64,000 nt of DNA from Neckera pumila. Taxonomy: Eukaryota > Streptophyta > Bryopsida > Hypnales > Neckeraceae. Each line of letters starts with the position of its first letter. Positions within the stretch are counted from its first letter, which is position 1. The stretch spans positions 15,683,823 through 15,747,822 of the forward strand of contig OZ018408.1 of NCBI GenBank assembly GCA_963969595.1, read 5' to 3'. This document shows positions 46,600 to 55,560 of the stretch, piece after piece. The notes under the pieces were generated by a model. It saw only the letters and a program-made list of their open reading frames with translations, had not been told where the DNA came from and did not search any database. The position numbers and the translations under genes are program-made.

Positions 46600-47530
46600 A
46601 ATTAAAAAAATAGCATTCTATGTACATTAGTGGCATGATGACAAATTCGTGCTGCCACTTGTCACAAACACAAACTGCAATCCAATGTTAGAAAAGAAAA
46701 AAGTTAACGAAAATGGTCGAAGGCAGGTGGGACGAACAACTCATGAATTGGACAAATGTCAAATCAGAGAAGAAGCCAAATCGCCAATAAATGAAGCTGA
46801 CAGTGTGTTCGAGAATTTGGCAGCCGGAATTGTTGTAAAGTGATATTCCCCCTATTTATCTCCCCGATTTGTGTAAAGCAAATTCCACCTTGTCTACAGA
46901 AAAGCGGCAGAATGGACGGTGCTCTAATATTAAAGAAAAAGCACATTGTCAACGTCGCCGCTTACCTTTTTATGGAGGTTTCCAATGTCAGCGCACCCCA
47001 AAACTGAGGAGGTTCTTCCCCCCGATGAGCGAAAAGTGTTCAACGGTTCGAAATCCAGATATTCCCACCGTTATTTTCCCACCATGCCAACACCGTCTCT
47101 CTCTCTCCGCAAGCCCCACATTTCCTCACTGCAGTCCTCCTTCATTCTCTTCTTCCATCACCATTGCAAGCATCGCTCCGGCGCATACTTTCAGTTTGTA
47201 CTTCGCGATTTCAGTTATTCTGTGCGAAAGCACTATCATCAGCGGTCCTCAGTTTCGCACTCATTCGCATAAGGTCATTGTTTTGCTTGTTGTTCATTTT
47301 CCTCTGTTTCATGCCGAGTACTTGCGACCGAAAGTACTCTGATTTCATAGGACAGTACTTGCATTCAGCCATTCCACGTCCCTGGTTTCGATCAAATTGT
47401 CTTCAGGGCTGATTTTTGAGAGGGTGAAATTCTCGATTGCAACGCTTGTTTCTAAACAGATATCAGCTTACCGAAATGTACGCCGTAAATACCGGAAGCG
47501 GAGATTGTCTTCACTGTCAAAGTCATGAAG
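46600..47530 (+). promoter_or_regulatory. Probable promoter / 5'-UTR of the DUF7869 gene
   Basis: The sequence becomes GC-richer and carries a ctatttatc TATA-like block at about 46,851, then a CT-rich leader (ccgtctctctctctccgc, tcctccttcattctcttcttcc) at 47,093-47,160, as in many plant 5'-UTRs. The open frames here look like leader rather than protein. The first coding exon starts more than 800 bp downstream, so a leader intron containing the palindromes is plausible. Confidence 0.4.
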
Positions 47531-47537
47531 AAGGGAT

Positions 47538-48302
47538 TGTCTTCGATTCGAGGATAATGATAGACTGAAACGGTGAAATTATTATCTTCGACTCAAAGAT
47601 AATCTGGACTCGCTGAATCGAATTAATGCTTTAGGTATCAAAAGTGTATGTATTTCGTGATCTGGCAGAGATTATCCTCGGCGCGAGGATAGTAACGTCA
47701 GATTTGCAATGTAGTTTATCTTCGACTCGAAGATAAACATATCTCGACTACTATTATGGGGATTCTTCGATGACGTTCCTCCTAGCATTATAGAAATGTC
47801 AAATTATCTTCGAGTCGAGGATACGATAAATAGGAACACACCATCTGACTTGTTTGTCAGTGACGACTCCTTCAATTCTCTGAATTATCTTCGAGCAAAC
47901 GATAATGAATTCCAGACTGTATGATGTCCTTCCACAGGAGTATCTTTGAGTCGAAGATACTCTCGTCATTCCATTGTTTTTATTTTGAATCCAGAATGGA
48001 TACTCTTGACTGTAGATTATACTTTAACTTTGAGTCTATGACAAAATAGCCGGACCGGAGAAATTCGTTCAATTCGTTTATTTTTTGAGTCTCATACAAT
48101 ATGTTCAGAATAGAATGGATTATGTTCGAGTCGAAGATAAATTAGTCAAGATGGAGGGTGACGTTCCACTAGATTATGTTTATGTCAATGATAGGATTTT
48201 TTGACTGTAATGACTCATTTGATTGGATTATTGTCAAGTGTACGATCAATTTGTCAGACCGGCAGAAATCATTTCAATGGATTTTCTTCGAGTCGAAGAT
48301 AA
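47538..48302. repeat. Nine palindromes upstream of the DUF7869 gene
   Basis: Copies of TATCYTCGRNYCGARGATA, some decayed, begin at 47,538, 47,581, 47,671, 47,715, 47,803, 47,884, 47,941, 48,120 and 48,282. The first four intervals are 43, 90, 44 and 88 bp, close to multiples of 44; later ones are looser. The unit sequence is the same as in the 40.5-41.0 kb array but the spacers differ and are not mirrored. Confidence 0.85.
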
Positions 48303-48377
48303 ACTTGTGAACTGAATCCTTGCATCTCATGGACAATGTTCATTATAATTTTAATAGCTTACTAATAGTTTGATGCC

Positions 48378-51230
48378 ATGTACAGAATGGACAATATTTC
48401 CGCGAATGAGTTTGCGGACCCAGTGCCAACCTTGCCGCCGGGTGTCGCGCCATGCGAGGGCATCCCTCGTGCTTTGTGGTATACCAAGGCCGTGACACTC
48501 ACAAATGAAGCTGGAATGGAAGTGGCAAAAGGAATTTGCCACAGCGTCGATGCAGGCCTCGTCATTGATATGGATGGGAAACCGCTTGGAGATGACAGGG
48601 TCGCAATTCAAATTGCGGAATCCCTTTGTGAAGCTGATGTTCCGTCGCAATGGATGTGGTCAATGCATTCCTGGCCCATTTCAAGGACGTATCTCAACGG
48701 TGTCAGTTTGTATGACCATGATCAGACATTTCTGTACAAGTCGGCAATGAGTGCATCTACGCGGCGTGTTCGGGCTGGAATTCGTTCTTATGAAAGTGCT
48801 CGACAGAGGATAGAACCGGCTAACCCTCCGAAAAAAGAAACCCTCCTCACCTTGCAAGCGATCACTCAGGTGTCAACTATGGATTGTTGCCCGAAGAACT
48901 GTTTGCAGCCATTCCCACGTGGTCAGATTCAAGCGCTTCATTCCCTCGTTCATGTCGACGGCGGGGTGAAATTATGGAAATCGCGTTTCCTTGACGCGTA
49001 CAAGCAAACCCACCCCGGCGATGATGGGAAGGATATGATTACTTTGTCCCAACATGAAGTTTGTCCCACTGCTTGGTACAAAATTCATGGAATATCACGG
49101 GTTACATACTATAGGTACAGGGCGATGTCCAAAGTCGATAAGAAGCCAGAGCACCATGGTAATCTTGGCTTGAAAAAGCCGCGGACTCATACATTACAAG
49201 CGACGGCCACACTTTGACTTATTGTTGAGAGGGAAGCAGACCCGATGCCTCACAAATCAAGGACTCTTCAGTCCGGAGATAAGGTTCCATCCATGGTCCT
49301 GCCTTCATCATTTCAATGGAAGGAGCATTTGCCAGAGATAAACAACGTCAATTCCACATTTCAATTGCGACAAATTTCAACGAGCGGGTTGAGCAACATC
49401 CGACGAGCTTCTTTTCCAGAGTACGCTCCAAAAGCACGTGGTGACAATTTCGCTCGATGTGCACAATGTGATAAACTCAAGCAACTGAGGGCCGCTTGCA
49501 CTCCACGTTCCCGTGCGCAAGAAGTTTGGACTACAAAGTTAAAGGTCCATCTCGCTGGTCAAGAGGCACACAGAGAGCTGTACTATGTAAATCGTATGAT
49601 GTCTGAGAGGTATCCGGAGAAGGTTCTTACTATAATCCACGACAAGATGGATCATTCAAAAATGGCTTCTCCCCATTATTCTCACAAGAACAAGGGCACC
49701 GATTCTTTCATGAAGTTGCCCATTGCTATCACTGGCATGATTGCTCACGGTCATGGAGACGTGAGGTATGCGCACTACGGCTTAGACATCTTTCCTACGG
49801 ACTCCAACCATACAGTGGGCTCCATTGCAAAATTGTTGCGAGATCTTGAGTCTGAACCGAAATTTTCATCACGTCAATTGTTTCCTCCTGTCAAAGATAT
49901 GATTCATCGATTGTCAAAGGTTGTGCTGGAAGGCTCGGAGATTTGTGTGGACTCCCTGGCTCCTCGCTCTGAAGAAGTGGTGCAATTCCAATGTCTTCCT
50001 CCAACATTAATTCTACAGCTCGATAATGCCGCTGGAGACAACAAAAACCGATGGGTTTTTGCATTTTGCTCTCTCCTTGTATACAGAGCCGTTTTCCGTG
50101 AAGTCTACATCAATTTCCTTCTTGTTGGGCACACTCACGAGGACATCGATGCTCTGTTTGGTCGTTGGAGCAGCATGTTGAAGACAAATGACTACCTCAC
50201 AGTTCCAAGGCTCATGAAGTCCTTCATGGATTGCGAAACACAATCTGTAATTCCGCATCTAATTGAAGAGGTCCCTGATTTCAAAAAATATGTTGAAGGA
50301 TTCTTGCATACTGGCGATGATGCACTACAAGGCCATTCACAAGCGTAGCAATTCAAGTTCTACAAAGATTCGAATGGATGGCCCTTGATGCAGTACAAAA
50401 TTCTTTGTACGAACGTTGACTGGTTGCCTAAAGAAGGTGGAGGGATTCGCCTATGGAAGGAGACATCTGATGGGAGACCTAAAGTGCCAAAGGGTAGTCC
50501 TAAACCTTTTGCACCGCAACCGATGCGTTGCTTCGATGAGGTTTGTAAGGGGTTAGACGGGTATATTGCTTTGTGGGGTGCAATGGCTAATCAAGACCTG
50601 TCTAGGGAATTCCGGAGGAGAAATGCGACAGTGATGAAGTACTGGGAAGGTGTGAGAAATGCTTTGCAAGAACCACTTGTGGGTCGTGATATATTGCGAG
50701 ATGGATTTTGGCCGAATTCAATAGTCGCAAGAGAAGAAGAAGACCAATACCAAGATGATGGCAATATGCGTGAAGAGTTTGCAGAGGATGCACCTTTTGT
50801 TGGGAAAAGGCGTGACCGTCCTCATTCTTCATTTCGTGTAGCCCGTGATGTATATGCCGATTACTTTGTTGCAGTACGTCCTGTCGATGGTGACCTTCGT
50901 CCTTTTTGGCTTGCAAGGGCATTAACAAACCCTAGTCCAGACCTGGGGCATGTCAATTACATTCACTTGTAGTACTGGACGCCTGCTTCATTTGAGCACA
51001 TTGATGACAATACATATCTTGGATGGGACACAAAACAAGGGAATTTATGGTGTGAAGACAAGAATGTCTCCACAAGCTGGAATCATACGGATACCCTAAT
51101 GACGGCTTGGAAGCCCCGTGTGAAGGCGGCTACTGCAGACCCTCGCATCAAAATTCCGAAAACGCAAATCTGCATCATCAAAGAGTCTGTGGACGCCAAT
51201 GCCATTGCTGAAGGAAGCAATCCTTCTTAG
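48378..51230 (+). pseudogene. DUF7869-type protein, candidate transposase, three in-frame stops
   Basis: One frame of 951 codons, open apart from TGA (49,215-49,217), TAG (50,346-50,348) and TAG (50,970-50,972), ends at TAG 51,228-51,230. The N-terminal part has STMDCCPKNCLQPFPRGQI, then RCAQCDKLKQLRAAC (possible zinc-binding Cys pairs). The DUF7869 core follows: IIHDKMDHSKM (Asp codon about 49,641), LILQLDNAAGDNKNRWVFAF (about 50,022), and FLLVGHTHEDIDALFGRWSS (Glu/Asp about 50,139). Three acidic clusters in this order suggest an RNase H-like DDE/D fold; that reading is mine. Protein similarity runs straight through all three stops, so they are nonsense changes rather than gene ends; each can be derived from CGA or CAG by one C-to-T change. 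The acceptor-like TACAG before 48,387 suggests a 5' leader intron. It is the only rightward gene in the element. Confidence 0.75.
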
Positions 51231-52030
51231 GCGCAGGGATGAATAGGTTTTGGGCATAGGATGCCATTTTAGGAGTTTGTAGTTTAGTTTTTAAATAACC
51301 AATTAAAGAATAAATGTAAAAAGAGAAAAATTTAGAACAAAAAAAAATTTGGGAGAAGTGTTATAAGTTGCTAGGTGATTTCTTTATGATAACTATGCCA
51401 AAAAAAAAAAAATAATAATAATTAAAATGAATTAGATTGGAAGGTCATATTTACATAGATTTTGCTTCGGGTTAACTTTAGTTTGGGGTGCTCAATCTTT
51501 TTTAGTTATTACTATATTGTATATTCTACATTTTTCATAATATAATAAATTTGTATTGTTATTTGTAATATTATATTGTGCCTTTTTTTACTTATTAATT
51601 TCATTTCTATTGTTCATGTTTGTTTCTTTCTGAAGGTGACTGTGATTTATGAAGACTAATTATGAATTCTGATTCCTGTGCTTGTGCAAAATATTGTACA
51701 AACAATCTTAAAATTGTTAATTATTGTATGTTATCAACAATCTTTGTTCAAATGTCATTGAGATCCTTTTAATATCTTTCCCACAAATGGTGGAAAGCGA
51801 ATTTATCCAAAGAGACCCTAAAAAGTACGTGATCTTTATAATGGAAAAATATACAAATATAAGATATGAAATGTGTAGTGTGCAAAGTGACATGGATTGG
51901 TGCAACTTTTTTTTGTACAAAAAGTTGTAGTTGCTTTGGCATATTACAGTCTCAATTTATTGAAGTATCTCAAATTAATGAACCCTTTTTCATACTAAAT
52001 TTAGGCTCATAATTAAAATGAGACGCTATA
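51231..52030. other. Right subterminal region of the giant element, no gene
   Basis: AT-rich 3' sequence of the DUF7869 gene with several possible polyadenylation signals (aataaa/aataat) up to the right terminal repeat. No palindromes. Confidence 0.45.
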
Positions 52031-52057
52031 TTCTCTCATTTTAACGAATATGGCCTT
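52031..52057 (-). repeat. Right 27-bp terminal inverted repeat
   Basis: Reverse complement of the left repeat. Just inside it (52,012-52,021) TAAAATGAGA recurs in the opposite orientation, so the last 50 bp can fold as TAAAATGAGA...TCTCATTTTA. Confidence 0.85.
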
Positions 52058-52858
52058 TCCTCTTCAATAAATGCTGGACTCAGTGCTCTATCATGTACTC
52101 CAACTCTATCCCCCAAACCGTCAACTCGACGATCCAGAGTGATACTGCGTTGTTGACTGAGCCCTGCACCAGCATTCATGACGCTTTCAAAAGCGCCTGG
52201 GCCTACAACAGACCTCTATATACTGACCTGAGAAGACCTCACTGCTGTTCGACTTGAAACGGAACTACGGAGCACCGAGTTTGAAATTGAAGGCATCCGC
52301 TGCTGACCATGCACGTTCCTCTGCGCACTACCTCTCGAAGAAGAAGATTGTCCCTGCCCTCTCCTGCCTTCTTGTTTCACTGCAATCAAAAGAATTTTCA
52401 GTCCTTTGTTTTCAAGCAGATTTTTGTCTTACTTTCACAACATCTACAACATCAGATCAGTTTTGCATCTTCATTGAAAATTTTGTACATTTTCCCCTAT
52501 TCTGTTTGCCATACTGCATCCATCCCAATACAGACTACAAACATCTGAAACAAAGCGCATTCAATGGTGTCGATGAAAACATACCCTGGGCTTTTCCTCC
52601 ACGTGAGGTTGGCAACATACGACCTCTGACTTCGGCTTCTACAACATGGAAACTGTCAGTAGTCGGCTATATGGGAACTCGAGGTCTATAACATGCTGTC
52701 GTTGACCTCTCCTGGCGGACATGTGTTACTTCTAAACTCCTTTCCCTGAGAGGCATTCTGGTTGCTGGTGAGGAAGAACTTCCTCGATGTTGCTGATGTG
52801 TGCTAATTCGACTGCGGTTCATGGCTTCAAGAGTCTTCTCCAGTAGTGCGTCAGGCCG
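52058..52858 (-). pseudogene. Interrupted minus-strand gene on the right side of the insertion (CACTA ORF1-like N-terminal exons?)
   Basis: Minus-strand open segments with splice-like borders: an exon from TTTAG|CGG at 52,858 (RPDALLEKTLEAMNRSR, then Ser/Arg-rich), and an exon from TTGCAG| at 52,379 to CAG|GTCAGT at 52,228 (QEGRRGQGQSSSSRG...). In the same frame as the latter, 52,213-52,058 is open (VVGPGAFESVMNAGAG ... ALSPAFIEEE) right up to the terminal repeat. The protein is Ser/Gln/Arg-rich and low complexity. It most likely continued into the coding remnants left of 32,334 before the 19.7-kb element landed in it. The exact exon structure is uncertain. Confidence 0.35.
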
Positions 52859-53011
52859 CTAAATGGAAACATTACAATCCCCAGCAGGGTTGTTACATTG
52901 GGCGTTCCAGGGTCACCGGACGTCTTGGACGGATGGGTGAACCGGACTGGACGGACGGACGGTTCGAGCTGGTTTGCACAGAAATTGAAACCATGGAGCT
53001 AGGCGACTGAG

Positions 53012-53158
53012 TGGGGACTTAAAGGATTGGGCGGGGACTTAAAGGATTGGGCAGGGACTTAAGGGCGTGGACTTCAAGACAAGGCGTGGACTTAAGGGAC
53101 TGGGCGTGGACTTAAGGGCGGGGACATAAAGACAGGGCGGGGACTTCAGGATAAAGTC
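53012..53158. repeat. Minisatellite, GGGCGGGGACTTAAAGGATT-type unit
   Basis: About eight degenerate copies of an 18-20-bp unit (ggg.gkggacttaaagg) in tandem, in otherwise AT-rich DNA. The motifs ccggac/gtccgg and cggacggacgg are dense just beside it (52,915-53,230). Confidence 0.8.
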
Positions 53159-53160
53159 AA

Positions 53161-53466
53161 TTATATGTTGATTACATCGGACGGGCGGAACCTCAACCGG
53201 ACATCCTGGACAAACGGGCGGGTGACTTGTCCGGTGTGATAACCCTGATTCCCAGTGTGCATCACATTTCCTGACAATTGCTTCGAGGTCTTCAAATTTC
53301 GTGACTTTGTGGGAGGTGCAGACACACTTGCAAGTGCACATGCACTTTTCCTTTTACTGGCGGGTTCAGATGACGTGAGGGAAGGCAAACCACCTTCTTC
53401 ACGTGCTGGTTTTTTCCAACTTACGAAATTATCTTTCCTATTGCCGACGTTCCTTGGTGGGGCCAT
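53161..53466 (-). CDS. Possible first exon of the interrupted minus-strand gene; basic, disordered
   Basis: ATG at 53,466 opens MAPPRNVGNRKDNFVSWKK followed by a Ser/Lys-rich stretch of about 100 residues. A consensus 5' splice site (TTC|GTAAGT) occurs after 14 codons, so the true first exon may be very short. I do not recognise the protein. Orientation and position fit the gene whose later exons abut the giant insertion. Confidence 0.3.
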   Translation of the reverse strand: MAPPRNVGNRKDNFVSWKKPAREEGGLPSLTSSEPASKRKSACALASVSAPPTKSRNLKTSKQLSGNVMHTGNQGYHTGQVTRPFVQDVRLRFRPSDVINI

Positions 53467-53771
53467 GACCTGATCCACACACTGTACTCAGTTCAACAGC
53501 GGAAGTACCCTTTCAATACAAGAACTCATAAACAAAATGTTCATTTCAATTGCAAATTTTATGTGACATATTATTGCTAGGCCTCAGTCATAACAAGTTC
53601 TGTGAAGATGTCTTCCTATCTTGCATTGCAGTTAGAACAGAAGGCACGCCCAAAGCTACAAGATTGTCATCCACCTCGTATTGCACGTTCTCCGTTGTCA
53701 TATAGAGAGAGTTTGCCTCGGGAAATTGCAGAGATTTTGGCTGCAATTTGAAATGATTTAGGACTAGGGTG

Positions 53772-55560
53772 TGTAACGTTCGCGTCGAATCTTGTACCTC
53801 AAACCTTGAATCTTCTACTTAGAACGTCGAATCTTCAACTTCACCTTGAAACTGCTCCTTGTTGGCCTATCCTAAGGCTGGCTCTAAACGGGTCAAAGTT
53901 CGGTCAGGTAGGTGATAAGAAACCACAGTCCTCGGACAGGTAAAACGGGACAGCATAACACAAGATGCCATCCGGATGATGGGCTCCTAAACTTTTAAAC
54001 TCCTGGTGACCAGCTTTAAGAACCAAGCTTCACCGTGAAAACAAGCAAGTTTCAACCATGTGGGCAATTAACCCCACTTCGTCACCCACGACACAAAATG
54101 AGGCTAGCAATGGTGTAAACCAAGCCGCCCGCAACAACAAAGTTTACAAAGCCACAAGCCACACACACACACACACAAGTCTTCAACACTTCCTCCAATC
54201 TCCAACTTCAACCTCCAATTCGTAAGCTGAACTTTGGGTGAGTGCCTCCAATGCTCCACAACTTCAAATGAGATGAGTAATAGCTCTTTGAAAAGCTAGC
54301 ACAAACTCCTAATTCTCCTCCAAGTTTCAAACAATTCTAAAACTTTGTTCAACTTCTATGGCCATCCGAAGTTTCGGCCTTGAGAAAGAAGGGCAGCAGA
54401 CCCTCTTTCACTTCTTCACTCACAACTCACTCATACAAACTCCAAATAGAACAAGTGATAGCTTCATAAATATCTATCACAATTTTTTACATTTTCTCCA
54501 AATCTCAAACAATTCTAAAACTCTATCCAATATCTATGGCCATCCAAAGTTTTGGCCTTGAGAGAAAAAGGGCAGCAGACCCTCCTTCACTTCCACACTC
54601 ACAACTCACTCATAAAAACTCCAAATGGAACAAATGATAGCTTTATGAAAAGCTAACACAGTTTTCTACACTCCTTCCAGATCTCATTGTAAATCAAGAA
54701 TCTGTCCTTCTTTTATGGCTGATCAAAGTCTCTGCCTTTTAGTTTCAAAGGCAACAAAAACCCCTCCACTCAAACTAGCACAACCTTTGATTCACAACTC
54801 TAAATCAAGCAAATGAGATCAATTTAAAAAATACATACTATGATATACAACTCCTCCAAATTTCATTTCAAAACTCTTCAAACTCCCAACACAATAGCCC
54901 TCCAAACCTTCGGGGTCCTCTCTAAACTCACAATGAGAGAGAAGATCCATAGTGTCCCCTTTTTCCTCACCCTATCTTCATTCTAACCACACAAACAAGT
55001 GGGGTCCGCCCCTAGCTCACTCTTCAAGGCTACAACAACAATAATTGAGCACTCATTTGGCCCACAACTATTTCTTTATCTTTAACTTAGAAGGAAATTC
55101 ATTCAAGTTCACCGAGAAGGCAAACTATTTGAATAATTTCCTCATACTATTTTACAAATACAAAACTAATGCAAGAAATCACTCCAACTATGGAATGAAG
55201 AACTCAAATTCAACACACGTCTAGTAGAGGTAAAAAACTAGAGTTCCAATCAAAATATCACTCCATCTGCAGGAATTTGAGAAAATTCAAACTCACGCTC
55301 CAGTTGAGATTTTTCATCTTGAGACTCAGAAAAAACCCTCCAGTTCGACATTCTAAACCTAAAGTAGAAAACAACTACCACTTATGGAATTTGATGAAGC
55401 GCTTAGGCAGATCCGTCTTCTTATATAGATGTCATGCACCTCAACAAGAAGGCTTCACCTTGAAGCTACTCGATAAAACATATAATATATATATTTACAC
55501 TATGTACAAATGTACAACACAACACCGTAATTTGTCTTAGCATCTGCCCAATTTGTTACA
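53772..55560. mobile_element. Possible solo LTR, TGTAAC...GTTACA
   Basis: The 1.79-kb block starts TGTAACG and ends TTTGTTACA, the inverted TG...CA form of plant LTRs, and contains no gene. It carries internal tandem repeats of about 178 bp. No 5-bp target duplication is visible (gggtg / gtccc), so this rests on the termini alone. Confidence 0.3.
54250..54800 (+). repeat. Three tandem units of about 178 bp
   Basis: The block tatggccatcc.aagttt.ggccttgag ... gggcagcagaccctc.ttcactt occurs at 54,357 and 54,535, and in weaker form at about 54,714. It is followed each time by cactcacaactcactcat..aaactccaaat.gaac and a stretch containing gatagctt..ta. The first two copies are highly similar and the third is clearly diverged. 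Confidence 0.8.

Larger units (their letters stand above)
32334..52057. mobile_element. 19.7-kb TIR-bounded giant transposon with ParB-like, FCP1-like and DUF7869 genes
   Basis: 27-bp identical terminal inverted repeats (32,334-32,360 and 52,031-52,057, starting AAGGCCATATTCGTTAAA) enclose four genes arranged divergently about a central non-coding region: three leftward (32.86-40.16 kb) and one rightward (48.38-51.23 kb). Its gene regions are markedly GC-richer than the flanking DNA. About 25 copies of one palindrome occur only within these limits. The DUF7869-type protein is the best transposase candidate. No clean target-site duplication is visible (left flank ..gttct, right flank tcctc..). 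A TTAA element (42,492-43,287) and AT-rich DNA have inserted in its middle, so the original was probably 15-19 kb. Which superfamily it belongs to is unknown to me. Confidence 0.7.

Noticed and set aside
46869..47412. 157- and 108-codon plus-strand frames before the DUF7869 gene
   Set aside because: CT-rich leader-like DNA gives Ser/Pro/His-rich frames in several phases at once; a 5'-UTR is more likely than protein.
52324..52344. Frames 52,254-52,691 on the plus strand
   Set aside because: The minus strand has the coherent splice signals and open segments; the plus frame is Phe/Tyr-rich and matches an intron on the other strand.
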